A DNA stretch of 64,000 nt from an uncultured Collinsella sp. (GTDB lineage Bacteria; Actinomycetota; Coriobacteriia; Coriobacteriales; Coriobacteriaceae). Position numbers and translations under genes: made by a program. The notes beneath the pieces were generated by a model. It ran no database searches. It saw only the letters and a list, made by a program, of their open reading frames with translations, and was not told the DNA's origin. Every line of letters begins with the position of its first letter. Positions within the stretch are counted from its first letter, which is position 1. The stretch is from positions 124,001 to 188,000 of the forward strand of contig CATZLI010000001.1 in NCBI GenBank assembly GCA_958421275.1. Direction: 5' to 3'. Of this stretch, positions 24,669 to 33,344 are shown one piece after another.

Positions 24669-25106
24669 ATGGCTAAAAAACGCAATGGGCGCCAGGATGC
24701 CATTAGAGATATTGTGCGCAATAAGGACGTCCGCACGCAGCGCGTGCTGGTCGATGAGCTCCGCGCTATGGGCTTTGATTGCACGCAGGCGACTGTCTCT
24801 CGCGATATTGCCGATATGGGGCTGCGTAAGCTCCCTGAGGGCATCTATGTTCTGGCAGAGGACCTGCACCTGCAGCGTATGGTTTCCGAGCTCGTAACGG
24901 GCGTTCTGCGCACCGATAATCTGGTTATGATCAAGGCTCAGCCTGGCACGGCTTCCGGCATCGCCGCCGCCGTTGATGCGGCAGAGCTGCCCGATGTGCT
25001 TGGCTCGCTTGCCGGCAACGATACGATTTTGGTTATTGCCCAGACGGCCGAGGACGGCGAGCGTCTTGAGGCGCTGATCAATAAGCTGAGCAATTCTCGC
25101 AAGTAG
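24669..25106 (+). CDS. argR: Arginine repressor ArgR
   Basis: 145 aa. Winged-helix DNA-binding domain with A-T-V-S-R-D-I-A-D-M-G-L-R-K, and a C-terminal hexamerisation/arginine-binding domain with G-T-A-S-G-I-A-A-A-V-D and G-N-D-T-I-L-V-I. ATG 24669 follows GGAGAGAGGG. No arg biosynthetic gene lies next to it, so it acts in trans. It is terminated by the hairpin at 25157. Confidence 0.94.
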   Translation: MAKKRNGRQDAIRDIVRNKDVRTQRVLVDELRAMGFDCTQATVSRDIADMGLRKLPEGIYVLAEDLHLQRMVSELVTGVLRTDNLVMIKAQPGTASGIAAAVDAAELPDVLGSLAGNDTILVIAQTAEDGERLEALINKLSNSRK

Positions 25107-25156
25107 GCGTGCGGGTCGTGCGCTCGGCACTGTGTGCGTGACATAGTGGCTTGTAA

Positions 25157-25189
25157 GGGGTATCGACGTTGGTCGGTACCCCCTTTTTT
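25157..25189 (+). terminator. Intrinsic terminator after argR
   Basis: GGGGTATCGA (25157-25166) pairs with TCGGTACCCC (with one G-T wobble), followed by a run of T to 25189. Confidence 0.85.
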
Positions 25190-25230
25190 GTTTGCCGGTA
25201 TAAAGACCGCCCACCAGGTCGCTTTAAACT

Positions 25231-25270
25231 AAAAGGCCCCCGAGCAGTTTAATAAGCTGCTCGGGGGCCT
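25231..25270 (-). terminator. Terminator for the PBP gene
   Basis: AGGCCCCCGAGCAG (25234-25247) and CTGCTCGGGGGCCT (25257-25270) form a perfect 14-bp stem. Read on the minus strand it is followed by TTTT, so it ends the leftward PBP message. It may also back up the argR terminator. Confidence 0.88.
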
Positions 25271-25293
25271 TGTTGCTTATGGCCGGATGATTT

Positions 25294-27504
25294 CTAGCCG
25301 ACCGTATCGTCAGGCGTGGGCGAGGGGTCGGGAGTGGGCGTAGGCGTAGGCGTAGGCGTAGGCGTAGGCGTGCCGCCATCGCCGCCGGTCGAACCACCAG
25401 TTGAGCCGCCCGTCGAGCCACCGGTCGTACCGGTGCCGCCGGTGGTGTCGCCACCCGTGGTCTCGGTGGTCGTGGTCGTCGTGGTAGTCGTTGTGGTAGT
25501 TTCCTCTTCGTCCTCGTTCTCGTCCTTGTCGTCGTTCTCCGTCTTCTTGGCGTTGTTGGTGCCGTAGAACTTCCAGACGCTGTTGTTCTTGTAGGTGGGC
25601 GCCGTTCCGGTCGCAAACTCCTCGCGCTCGGTACCGGTCAGAACGGTGTTCATAAACCGCTTAAAGACAGGCAGGTTGGTGCTGTCGCCCAGCAGGTCTG
25701 TGCCGTATTTTTGGATGGGAATCTCGCCCGCGGAATAGCCGGTCCACAGGGCGCACGCCAGCTGCGGGGTATAGCCGCAGAACCACAGGTTGGTGGTGTT
25801 GTCGGTGGTGCCCGTCTTGCCGGCATAGGGCTGGTTGACGCTCAGGGCGCCGGCAGCACCCGTACCGCCGCCCTTCATGACGCCGGACAGAACATCGGTG
25901 ACCGCGGCGGCCTCGCCCTCGGTAAGTACCTGTGAGGGATTGTCGGTGTGCTGGTACAGCACCGAACCGGTACGAGAGTCAATCTCGGTGATGGCGATCG
26001 GCTGGCGATAGTAGCCGCCGTTGGCAAACGTCGCGTAGGCGGCGGCCATCTCGAGCGGCGAGATCGAGCCGGTGCCGAGCGTCATGACGGGAACGTCCTC
26101 GATGTTGTCCTTGGCGGGATCGATGCCGAGCTTTTTGACGAGCGAGATGATCTTGCTGTTGCCGACGGCTTCCGCCACCTGGATGTAGCCGGTGTTGGAG
26201 GAGTATGCCGTCGCCTGCTTAAGCGTGATGTTGCCATAGCTATGGTTGGCGTAGTTTTGGACCTCGGTCGTGGTGCCCTTGGCCTTGAGCGGCGAGTTGC
26301 AGTTGAGGGTGACGTTGGGGTTCATGCCGTTTTGGATGGCAGTTGCCAGTGTAAAGGCCTTGAAGGTGGAGCCGACGGGACGCTTGGCCGTGGCATGGTT
26401 TACGTGGTTCTCGTCGGCGTTGTAGTCGTAGCCGCCCACCATGCACTTGATGTAGCCGGTCTTGGGGTCGACGACGACCATGCCCATGTCCAGGCCGTCG
26501 AGTGAAAGCGTGTCGAGCTGCTCGCGGACGGCATTCTCTGCCACCTGCTGCATCGTGGGGTCGATGGTGGTCTTGACGGTCAGGCCGCCCTTAAATAGCA
26601 CGTCGGTCGAGAACTCCTGCTCCAGCAGCTGCTTAACATAGGCGACAAAGTAGGGCTGTGAGTATACGTCGACGCCGCTGCCCGAAATCTCGGTCACGTT
26701 GAGGGTGATGGGCTCGGCCTGTGCGGCATCGTGCTCCTCCTGGGTGATGTGGCCCAGGCGCAGCATGTTGTCGAGGACCTTGTTGCGGCGAGACAGCGCC
26801 AGGTCGGGATTGACCGTGGGGTCGTACTGCGAAGGCGAGTTGGGAAGGCCGATGAGCAGCGCGGCTTCGCTCAGGGTGAGGTCGGCGGCGCTCTTGGACA
26901 GGTAGGTCTCGGCTGCGGCCTCGATGCCGTAGGCGCCGTGGCCGTAATAGATGGTGTTGAGGTACATCATGAGGATCTCGTCTTTGGAGTACATGTCCTC
27001 CATCTTGATGGCGATGTAGGCCTCGCGCACCTTACGCTCGATGGTCGAGTCGAACTGCTCCTCCTGCAGGATGGTGTTGCGCACCAGCTGCTGGGTGATA
27101 GTCGAGGCGCCTTCGTGCCCGCCGCCGAGGGTTGCCACCGCAGCACGCGCGATACCCCACAGGTCGATACCGCCGTGCTCGTAGAAGCGCTCGTCCTCGA
27201 CGTCAACGGTGCCCTGCAGCACGTAGGGGGAGACCTCGTCCTTGGTGATGGACTTGCGGTTTTGCGTGTAGAAGCTCGCGATCTTGTTGCCGTTGCAGTC
27301 GACGATCTCGGTGGGCTCGCTCACCAGATACGCGTTGGCGTCGGTGTAGTCGGGCAGATCGGACAGCCAGCGGTTGACGTTGCCGACCATGCCGATGCCA
27401 AATGCCACGCCCGCGATAAGCAAAAAGCCCAAAAACGAGAGCAGGATTATGGGCAGGGCATGCGTCTTTGAACGGCTGCGTCCCTGTCGTTGGCGAGGAC
27501 CCAT
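25294..27504 (-). CDS. Class A penicillin-binding protein (transglycosylase/transpeptidase)
   Basis: 736 aa from ATG 27504 (GGAGGT upstream). One membrane anchor lies at about 17-40. The GT51 glycosyltransferase domain has E103-D-E-R-F-Y-E-H-G-G and G-A-S-T-I-T-Q-Q-L-V-R-N. The transpeptidase domain has S379-T-F-K382, S435-S-N437 and K563-T-G. It polymerises and cross-links peptidoglycan outside the membrane. The last 80 or so residues are low complexity: an acidic K/D/E stretch, twelve Thr, Gly-Gly-Ser-Thr repeats and a Pro-Thr run, a likely wall-spanning linker. The Pro-Thr run is encoded by a hexanucleotide repeat. Confidence 0.93.
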   Translation of the reverse strand: MGPRQRQGRSRSKTHALPIILLSFLGFLLIAGVAFGIGMVGNVNRWLSDLPDYTDANAYLVSEPTEIVDCNGNKIASFYTQNRKSITKDEVSPYVLQGTVDVEDERFYEHGGIDLWGIARAAVATLGGGHEGASTITQQLVRNTILQEEQFDSTIERKVREAYIAIKMEDMYSKDEILMMYLNTIYYGHGAYGIEAAAETYLSKSAADLTLSEAALLIGLPNSPSQYDPTVNPDLALSRRNKVLDNMLRLGHITQEEHDAAQAEPITLNVTEISGSGVDVYSQPYFVAYVKQLLEQEFSTDVLFKGGLTVKTTIDPTMQQVAENAVREQLDTLSLDGLDMGMVVVDPKTGYIKCMVGGYDYNADENHVNHATAKRPVGSTFKAFTLATAIQNGMNPNVTLNCNSPLKAKGTTTEVQNYANHSYGNITLKQATAYSSNTGYIQVAEAVGNSKIISLVKKLGIDPAKDNIEDVPVMTLGTGSISPLEMAAAYATFANGGYYRQPIAITEIDSRTGSVLYQHTDNPSQVLTEGEAAAVTDVLSGVMKGGGTGAAGALSVNQPYAGKTGTTDNTTNLWFCGYTPQLACALWTGYSAGEIPIQKYGTDLLGDSTNLPVFKRFMNTVLTGTEREEFATGTAPTYKNNSVWKFYGTNNAKKTENDDKDENEDEEETTTTTTTTTTTTETTGGDTTGGTGTTGGSTGGSTGGSTGGDGGTPTPTPTPTPTPTPDPSPTPDDTVG
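25335..25372. repeat. Hexanucleotide repeat in the PBP tail
   Basis: About five to six tandem GGCGTA units encode Pro-Thr repeats on the minus strand. Copy-number change would keep the frame and only alter tail length. Confidence 0.75.
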
Positions 27505-27666
27505 ATATTGACCTCCAGGTATGTCGTGCCGGACGGCGGATGTGCCGTCGGGGCAGGATGGACATAAGTTATTACACGATAAACCAAACGGGGCGCGCGA
27601 GGCCTCGTGTATGCTGGAAGACGGCATTTTTCAGAGTGAATGCATACCTTGGTAAGGAGTTTGTCG

Positions 27667-29625
27667 ATGGCGATTCGGACGATGGGGCCGAGCGGACAAC
27701 ACAAGACTGGATTGGATGCTGCCGGTGCGGCGCTGCCCGAGCTGCTGGCGCCGGCGGGCGGGCTCGACCAGATGCTTGCGGCCATCGCCGCGGGCGCCGA
27801 TGCCATCTATGCGGGGTTGGGCGGCTTTAACGCCCGTGTGAGCGCTCATGGCTTTACGGATGACGAGTTTGCGCGCGGTTGTGCCGTGGCGCATGCTCAT
27901 GGCGTGCGTGTGTACGTAACGCTCAACGTGTTCGTGTTTGACGATGAGTTGTCCGACGCGGTGGCGTTGGGAGCTCATGCACTGGAGCTGGGCGCCGATG
28001 CTCTGATTGTCGCCGATGCCGGGTTGGCCTGCGCGCTGCGCGCGGCGATTCCCGGGGTCGAGATTCACCTGTCCACGCAGGCGGGCGTTCATAGCGAAGG
28101 CGCCGTGCGGCTTGCCGCCGATGAGCTGGGAGTCGAGCGCGTGACGACGGCACGCGAGCTGGCGGTCGACGAGATTGCGGCGCTATGTGCCACGGGCGTG
28201 CCCATCGAGGTATTCTGCCACGGTGCGATTTGCATCGGCTATTCGGGGGCGTGCGAGTTTTCGGCCCTGCGGCGTGGGCGCTCGGCGATGCGCGGCGACT
28301 GCACGCAGCCGTGCCGTCTGGCGTACGACCTGGTGGACGAGGCGGGACAGAGCGTTGTCGCCGTCGAGGGAGATCGCCTGCTGTGCCCGCGCGACTATCT
28401 GGGTATTGCACATCTGCCCGAGCTTGTAGATGCCGGCGTGGCGTCGCTCAAGATCGAGGGGCGCATGAAGAACCCCGATTACGTATTCAACGTGGTGCGG
28501 GTGTGGCGCCGGGCACTCGATATGCTGCGCGACGGCGCGTGGGACCCCGACGCCGTGGAAGAGCTTGAACGCGAGCTGGGGAGGTCGTTTAACCGTGGGT
28601 TTACCGATACGTACCTGCGAGGGCGTTCGGGTGCCGAGCTGATGAGCTTTGAGCGCGCAATTAACCAGGGCGTGCGCGTGGGGCGTTTGGTCGCTGTGGG
28701 CCACGAAGAGGTGACCGTTGAGCTCGACGCCGCCGTGGCGGCGGGTGACACGCTCGAGATTCGGTTCTATCCGGGTGTCGACGCGCGTCCCGATGTGCCC
28801 AAGCGCTGGCCGCAGGTGCCCTGCCCGGTGGATGCCGCAGCGGGGAAGCGCGTCGTCGTGCATTGCAAGCGTAAGGTGGACGCGGGCTGCGAGGTATACC
28901 TGATTCGCAGCGCCGGCGTGTTGGATCAGACGGCGGCGGTGTTGGAGCGCATGCGGGCCGAGGCGGATGCGATTGCGCCCGTTGCGCGTGCCGTTGAGGT
29001 GCTGCCCTTTGAGGGCGTTGCGGTGGATGGCGGTGCGTCGACGGAGTTGGTGGAGTGCGCGGTTCCCGCTCGCATGGTTTTTGCTTGGCAGCTGATGGAT
29101 GCCGACCCGCGCGGAGAACTCGATTTGTCCGACGCCGTTGTGGTGCTTGACGAAGTGTGCCGCACGGGTGACGCTGACTGGACCCGCTCACTGATGCAGC
29201 GTGCCAGGCGTGTCGTCTGCCGCAGCCTGGGACAGGTGGTGATCGCTCGCGAGCTGGGCGTGACGTTTGACGTGGCGGCGCCGGTGTTCTGCGCGAATCG
29301 GGCCACGCTTACCTGGCTGCGCGGACTCGGTGCGGGGCGGGTGTACTTGCCGGCCGAGTTGCTCGGCAATGATGCGGAGCGTATTGCCGAACTGGCCGCT
29401 GAACCCGGCGTCTTGGGTCCGGTCGACGCCGCCCGTCCCGAGCTTATGGTGTGCGAGCACTGCCTGCTGACCGCCGAGGGCGTCTGCGCTACCGATGCGA
29501 CGGGACAGGTCCGTTGCCGCGACTGCTTGCGTCGTCGGCAGGTGCGCTATCTGGTCGAGCGTGACGGTACACGTCTGCCAGTTGCCATCGACGCATGCGG
29601 CAGGACGAGGATTTTCCTGTCGTAG
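27667..29625 (+). CDS. U32 peptidase-family protein
   Basis: 652 aa from ATG 27667 (AAGGAG 8 nt before). It has a TIM-barrel N-domain starting L-L-A-P-A-G-G-L-D-Q-M and the U32 signature E-V-F-C-H-G-A-I-C-I-G-Y-S-G-A-C, with conserved cysteines through G-D-C-T-Q-P-C. Members with this architecture include RNA hydroxylation factors (RlhA/TrhP type) as well as proteins annotated as collagenases; an Fe-S or prephenate-linked RNA modification role is the better current guess. Extra cysteines near the C-terminus (C-E-H-C, C-R-D-C) suggest another metal site. It is divergent from the PBP gene. Confidence 0.85.
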   Translation: MAIRTMGPSGQHKTGLDAAGAALPELLAPAGGLDQMLAAIAAGADAIYAGLGGFNARVSAHGFTDDEFARGCAVAHAHGVRVYVTLNVFVFDDELSDAVALGAHALELGADALIVADAGLACALRAAIPGVEIHLSTQAGVHSEGAVRLAADELGVERVTTARELAVDEIAALCATGVPIEVFCHGAICIGYSGACEFSALRRGRSAMRGDCTQPCRLAYDLVDEAGQSVVAVEGDRLLCPRDYLGIAHLPELVDAGVASLKIEGRMKNPDYVFNVVRVWRRALDMLRDGAWDPDAVEELERELGRSFNRGFTDTYLRGRSGAELMSFERAINQGVRVGRLVAVGHEEVTVELDAAVAAGDTLEIRFYPGVDARPDVPKRWPQVPCPVDAAAGKRVVVHCKRKVDAGCEVYLIRSAGVLDQTAAVLERMRAEADAIAPVARAVEVLPFEGVAVDGGASTELVECAVPARMVFAWQLMDADPRGELDLSDAVVVLDEVCRTGDADWTRSLMQRARRVVCRSLGQVVIARELGVTFDVAAPVFCANRATLTWLRGLGAGRVYLPAELLGNDAERIAELAAEPGVLGPVDAARPELMVCEHCLLTAEGVCATDATGQVRCRDCLRRRQVRYLVERDGTRLPVAIDACGRTRIFLS

Positions 29626-29673
29626 GTGCTGCGTCGCGTCAGTTTGTTATCATATGAGAGTTTATGGACTTCC

Positions 29674-29700
29674 AGCACCGCCGTTTTCGGCGAGGGTGCT
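29674..29700 (+). other. Stem-loop just upstream of tyrS
   Basis: AGCACC (29674-29679) pairs with GGTGCT (29695-29700), with an inner GCCG-TTTT-CGGC hairpin. It ends about 10 nt before the ribosome site AAAGGAGG. It is too short for a T-box leader and has no T-run. Confidence 0.35.
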
Positions 29701-29721
29701 ATAGCAAAAGGAGGATACCCA

Positions 29722-30933
29722 ATGCTGTCTGTTGACGAGCAAATGCGTATCATCACCTCGGGCGCTGCGAAGATCGTCCCCGAGGCCGACCTTCGCAAGA
29801 AGCTTGAGAAGGGCGAGCCCCTCAACATCAAGCTCGGCGTCGATCCCACCAGCCCCGACCTGCACCTGGGCCACGCCGTGCCGCTGCGCAAGATGCGTCA
29901 GTTCCAGGACCTGGGCCACAACGTCACCCTCATCATCGGCAACGGTACCGCACTGATCGGCGACCCCTCGGGCAAGAATTCCACCCGCCCGCAGCTTTCT
30001 CAGGAGCAGATCGAGGCTAACGCCGAGACCTACGTGAGCCAGGCCATGAAGATCCTGGACCCCGAGAAGACCACCATCGTGCACAACGGCGACTGGATCT
30101 TGTCGATGGATCTGGCCGGTCTGCTGCAGGTGTGCTCCAAGTTCACCGTCGCCCGCATTCTTGAGCGCGATGACTTTACCAAGCGCTACCAGTCCCAGAC
30201 GCCGATCGCCCTGCACGAGTTCCTGTATCCCGTGATGCAGGCATACGATTCGGTCATGATTAAGGCTGACGTGGAGATGGGCGGTACCGACCAGCTTTTC
30301 AACCTGCTCGCCGGCCGTGAGCTCATGGAGAAGATGGGCATGGAGCCGCAGATCGCGCTCACCATGCCGCTGCTCGAGGGCACCGATGGCGTACGTAAGA
30401 TGTCCAAGTCCTATGGCAACTACATCGGTCTGACCGACGCGCCCAAGGATATGTTCGGCAAGACCATGTCCATCCCCGACGAGATGATCGGCAAGTACTA
30501 CCGCCTGGCGAGCTCGCTCACTCCGGCCGAGGTCGACAAGATCGACGCTGCCCTGGCCGATGGCTCTGCCGACCCCTACGAGCTCAAGCGCGCTCTGGGC
30601 CGTGACCTGTGTGACACCTACCACGGCGCCGGTGCCGGCGACGAGGCTCAGGCCGAGTTCGACCGCGTGTTCAAGGAGGGCCAGCTCGCCGACTTCCCCG
30701 AGAAGCACGTTGAGCTGACTGTTAACGACGAGGGCCAGATCTACCTCGCCGGCCTGCTCAAGGACTTGGGTCTTTCGGCGAGCGCCGGCCAGGCCCGTCG
30801 CGATATCGACGGCGGCGGTGTCAAGATCAACGGCAAGGCCGTGGCTCCCAAGAGCTATAACATCGATCCCAGCGCCCTCAAGCTGGGCGACACCCTCTCC
30901 GTAGGCAAGCGCAAGGGCTTTAAGTTGATTTAG
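29722..30933 (+). CDS. tyrS: Tyrosyl-tRNA synthetase
   Basis: 403 aa from ATG 29722, after AAAGGAGGAT. Class I synthetase with H48-L-G-H51 (HIGH) and K226-M-S-K-S230 motifs. A C-terminal S4-like RNA-binding domain (A-R-R-D-I-D-G-G-G-V-K-I-N-G-K) contacts tRNA-Tyr. It is followed by two hairpins. Confidence 0.96.
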   Translation: MLSVDEQMRIITSGAAKIVPEADLRKKLEKGEPLNIKLGVDPTSPDLHLGHAVPLRKMRQFQDLGHNVTLIIGNGTALIGDPSGKNSTRPQLSQEQIEANAETYVSQAMKILDPEKTTIVHNGDWILSMDLAGLLQVCSKFTVARILERDDFTKRYQSQTPIALHEFLYPVMQAYDSVMIKADVEMGGTDQLFNLLAGRELMEKMGMEPQIALTMPLLEGTDGVRKMSKSYGNYIGLTDAPKDMFGKTMSIPDEMIGKYYRLASSLTPAEVDKIDAALADGSADPYELKRALGRDLCDTYHGAGAGDEAQAEFDRVFKEGQLADFPEKHVELTVNDEGQIYLAGLLKDLGLSASAGQARRDIDGGGVKINGKAVAPKSYNIDPSALKLGDTLSVGKRKGFKLI

Positions 30934-30935
30934 TT

Positions 30936-30957
30936 CCGCCGTTCTAACGAACGGCGG
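30936..30957 (+). other. Perfect hairpin after tyrS
   Basis: CCGCCGTTC (30936-30944) and GAACGGCGG (30949-30957) around TAAC, three nt after the stop. No T-run; probably protects the mRNA end or pauses polymerase. Confidence 0.5.
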
Positions 30958-30972
30958 ACCGGCCGACGCTGC

Positions 30973-31071
30973 GCGGGCCGCATTTGGACAATCTGACGTT
31001 CAACTTCAAGGGCGCGACCAGAAGGTCAGCGCCCTTTCGTTTCACGTCACCTTGTCTCAAATGCGGCCCGC
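30973..31071 (+). terminator. Nested hairpin with tyrS terminator
   Basis: An inner stem AAGGGCGC/GCGCCCTT (31008-31015 and 31029-31036) followed by TCGTTT is a plausible terminator. Around it GCGGGCCGCATTTG (30973-30986) is perfectly inverted at 31058-31071, giving a 99-bp nested palindrome. Confidence 0.6.
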
Positions 31072-31107
31072 TCGCTGGCGTTGCCAAAACATCGGCGCTT
31101 CCGTTGT

Positions 31108-31153
31108 TGGCACTTGGGGACGTTCCTTTTGTGCCGGCACTTTGGGACACTCC
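31108..31153. repeat. Tripartite palindromic element, family D, copy 1
   Basis: A partial arm TGGCAC, then TTGGGGACGTTCC, the palindrome GTGCCGGCAC, and TTTGGGACACTCC. The same layout with different palindromes recurs at 33133, 34141 and 34205. Confidence 0.7.
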
Positions 31154-31159
31154 TTGTCA

Positions 31160-31192
31160 TTGGTGCAAAGCAACCTGTCCCCATTGCACCAA
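31160..31192. repeat. 33-bp palindromic element, family B, copy 1
   Basis: TTGGTGCAA (31160-31168) and TTGCACCAA (31184-31192) flank a centre containing AACCTGTCCCC. A second copy of the same length lies at 37770. Confidence 0.8.
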
Positions 31193-31222
31193 GTGGCGGA
31201 TGCCGTTAAACGGAGGGCCGTA

Positions 31223-31250
31223 TTGCTGACCCATCGTTTGGGCATACAAT
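31223..31250 (+). promoter_or_regulatory. Promoter for the adenine deaminase gene
   Basis: TTGCTG (31223-31228), a 16-nt spacer and TACAAT (31245-31250). The predicted start is near 31257, giving a leader of about 60 nt. Confidence 0.5.
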
Positions 31251-31262
31251 GACTATCGGTTT

Positions 31263-31297
31263 GCTGCGGTGAAGGCCTGTCCGCTCCGCAGCTTTTT
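31263..31297 (+). terminator. Terminator-like hairpin in the adenine deaminase leader
   Basis: GCTGCGG (31263-31269) pairs with CCGCAGC (31286-31292), followed by five T. It lies between the likely promoter and the ribosome site, so it could attenuate the gene. No purine riboswitch core is recognisable around it. Confidence 0.5.
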
Positions 31298-31317
31298 CTA
31301 CGGTTAAAGGAGTATGT

Positions 31318-33138
31318 ATGTCCGTTGAGGTCATGAGGTCTGTGATCGAGGCCGCCGAGGGCCGCGTGCCCGTCGACACGCTGTTTATCAATGCGCAGAT
31401 TGTCGACGTGTATGGCCAGCGTGTGGCGCCCGGCAGCGTTGCCGTCAAGGACGGTGTGATCGTCGGCGTGCTCTACGATGGTCGCGACGATGCCGCCGGC
31501 ACCTACGAGGCTGCCGAGGTCATTGACTGCCAGGGCCGCTATCTCGCCCCCGGCTTTATCGACGGACATCTGCACATTGAGTCCTCGAACATCCGTCCCG
31601 CCGAGTATGCGCGCATGGCGGCGACGCGCGGTACCACCACCGCCATTGCCGACAGCCACGAGATCGCCAACGTGGCGGGGCTCGACGGCCTGCGCTTTAT
31701 GATCGAGGACGGTCGCCGCGCGCCCATTTCCATCAAGTACATGATGCCCTCATGCGTGCCCGCGCTGCCCGATGAGCAAGCGGGCGCTGTGATTACCGCT
31801 GCTGACATGCAGGCGTTTTTTGCCGAGCATCCGGGCGACGTTTTTGGCCTGGGCGAGATGATGAACCTGCCGGGCGTCTTTATGGCCGATCCCGAGACCT
31901 GCGCTCGCATCGATGCTGCCAACCAGACGCCGTCCAAGCAGGTCGACGGCCATGCGCCGCTCGTTGCCGGCAAGGACCTCAATGCCTATGCCGCGGCGGG
32001 TATTATTGCCGACCACGAGTCGACGATTCCCGAGGAGGCGCTCGACAAGCTGTCTCGCGGCATGTACGTGATGCTGCGCGAGGGTACGTGCAGCCATGAT
32101 CTGGCCAACCTGTCGCCGATGCTGCTGGAGAATCCCGCGCGCGCCCGCCGCTGCTGCTTTGCGACTGACGACCGCGCTCCTTCCGATGCGCTTGCAACCG
32201 GCATGATCGACAATGCCTGCCGCGTGGCGATTGAGGCCGGTATCGACCCCGTGGTCGCTATCTCTATGGCGTCCCTCTCCACGGCCGAGGCGTTTGGCCT
32301 GGATCACGGCTGCCGCGACCCGCACGAGCTCCGCGGTGCGATTGCCCCGGGCAAGCGTGCCGACCTGCTGGTGCTCAATGACCTGACGTTTGCCACGGCT
32401 CCGCATCGTGTATATGCCGCCGGTGCCCTGGTGGCGCAGGACGGCACCTTTGTGGGCGAGATCGCACCCGAGATGGCCGAGGTTGCGGCCCTTGCCGATG
32501 AGCTGCGCGCCTCCGTTAAGCTGCCGAAGCTTTCGCTCGACGTGTTCGACTATGCCTTTAAGCCGGGCGAGGCCGTGATCGACGTGGTGCCGGGCAAGGC
32601 CATCACGGGTATGGCTCGCCCCGAGAGTGCCGAGGGCCTGCGCCGCATTATGCTGATCGAGCGCCATGGCCGCGGCGTGTCGCTGCAGGCCGAGGGCGCC
32701 GATGGCGACGGCCCCGCTGGCCTGGGCCTGGTCGGCAAGCATATCGGTCGCGGCTGGGTGCGCGGCTTTACCATCACGGGCGGTGCCATCGCCTCGACGA
32801 TCGGCCACGACTCGCACAACGTGTGCGTGGTGGGCGACAGCGCGGCTGATATGATGGCTGCCGTCGAGGCCGTGGGCCAGGGCGGCCACGTGCTGGTGCG
32901 CAACGGCAAGGTCGTGGCGCGTATTCCGCTGGCGCTCGGTGGCCTTATGAGCGAAGGCACGGCCGAGGACGTTGCTGCGCAGCACGACGACTTTATGGTC
33001 AAGGCGCGCGCCATGGGTATTGAGCCGCCGCTCGACCCCATCATGGGCATCATCTTCCTGCCCCTGCCGGTCATCCCGACGCTCCGCATCCGCCCCGAGG
33101 GCATGTTCGACGTCACAACCTTCACCTACGCCGACTAG
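31318..33138 (+). CDS. ade: Adenine deaminase
   Basis: 606 aa. Amidohydrolase-superfamily adenine deaminase (Ade, not the Add type). It has G-F-I-D-G-H-L-H-I-E-S-S near 80-91, A-D-S-H-E-I-A-N, D-G-H-A-P-L and C-F-A-T-D-D-R, which carry the metal ligands, and the Ade-specific C-terminal domain with G-G-L-M-S-E. It converts adenine to hypoxanthine plus ammonia, a route into the purine catabolism encoded at 2-12 kb. AAAGGAG precedes ATG 31318; an out-of-frame ATG lies 4 nt earlier. The stop codon TAG lies inside the first arm of palindrome D2. Confidence 0.94.
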   Translation: MSVEVMRSVIEAAEGRVPVDTLFINAQIVDVYGQRVAPGSVAVKDGVIVGVLYDGRDDAAGTYEAAEVIDCQGRYLAPGFIDGHLHIESSNIRPAEYARMAATRGTTTAIADSHEIANVAGLDGLRFMIEDGRRAPISIKYMMPSCVPALPDEQAGAVITAADMQAFFAEHPGDVFGLGEMMNLPGVFMADPETCARIDAANQTPSKQVDGHAPLVAGKDLNAYAAAGIIADHESTIPEEALDKLSRGMYVMLREGTCSHDLANLSPMLLENPARARRCCFATDDRAPSDALATGMIDNACRVAIEAGIDPVVAISMASLSTAEAFGLDHGCRDPHELRGAIAPGKRADLLVLNDLTFATAPHRVYAAGALVAQDGTFVGEIAPEMAEVAALADELRASVKLPKLSLDVFDYAFKPGEAVIDVVPGKAITGMARPESAEGLRRIMLIERHGRGVSLQAEGADGDGPAGLGLVGKHIGRGWVRGFTITGGAIASTIGHDSHNVCVVGDSAADMMAAVEAVGQGGHVLVRNGKVVARIPLALGGLMSEGTAEDVAAQHDDFMVKARAMGIEPPLDPIMGIIFLPLPVIPTLRIRPEGMFDVTTFTYAD

Positions 33139-33180
33139 TCATCGGGGACGTTCTTAAACGACTAGTCGTCGGGGACACTC
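33133..33180. repeat. Tripartite palindromic element, family D, copy 2
   Basis: GACTAGTC, then ATCGGGGACGTTCTTAAAC, GACTAGTC again, and GTCGGGGACACTC. The adenine deaminase stop codon (33136-33138) is within the first GACTAGTC. The element is inverted relative to copy 4 at 34205. Confidence 0.8.
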
Positions 33181-33344
33181 TTTGGCGTGTCGCGTGACGC
33201 CGCGACCGTGGGGCCTCTGGCGCGCGTGAGCTATTTGCTAGGTCCTTGTAACGTTTGCGCCCGCGGAGTCTTATTTGAGCTCCCTTTGGGTACGGTGATT
33301 TTGGATATACGTCCGATTCCATCAAGCCCGAAGGGAGCTTTTCT

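Larger units (their letters stand above)
30934..31317. other. Repeat-rich intergenic region between tyrS and adenine deaminase
   Basis: 384 nt without a gene. In order: a perfect hairpin at 30936-30957, a nested inverted repeat at 30973-31071 enclosing the tyrS terminator, palindromic elements D1 (31108-31153) and B1 (31160-31192), and the adenine deaminase promoter and leader hairpin. Short ORFs across it are not credible. Confidence 0.7.

Noticed and set aside
29626..29721. T-box leader before tyrS
   Set aside because: The space is under 100 nt and lacks the T-box core and an antiterminator; only one hairpin is present.
31205..31317. Purine riboswitch before adenine deaminase
   Set aside because: The conserved loop sequences and three-way junction of the purine aptamer are not present; only a simple hairpin with T-run is seen.
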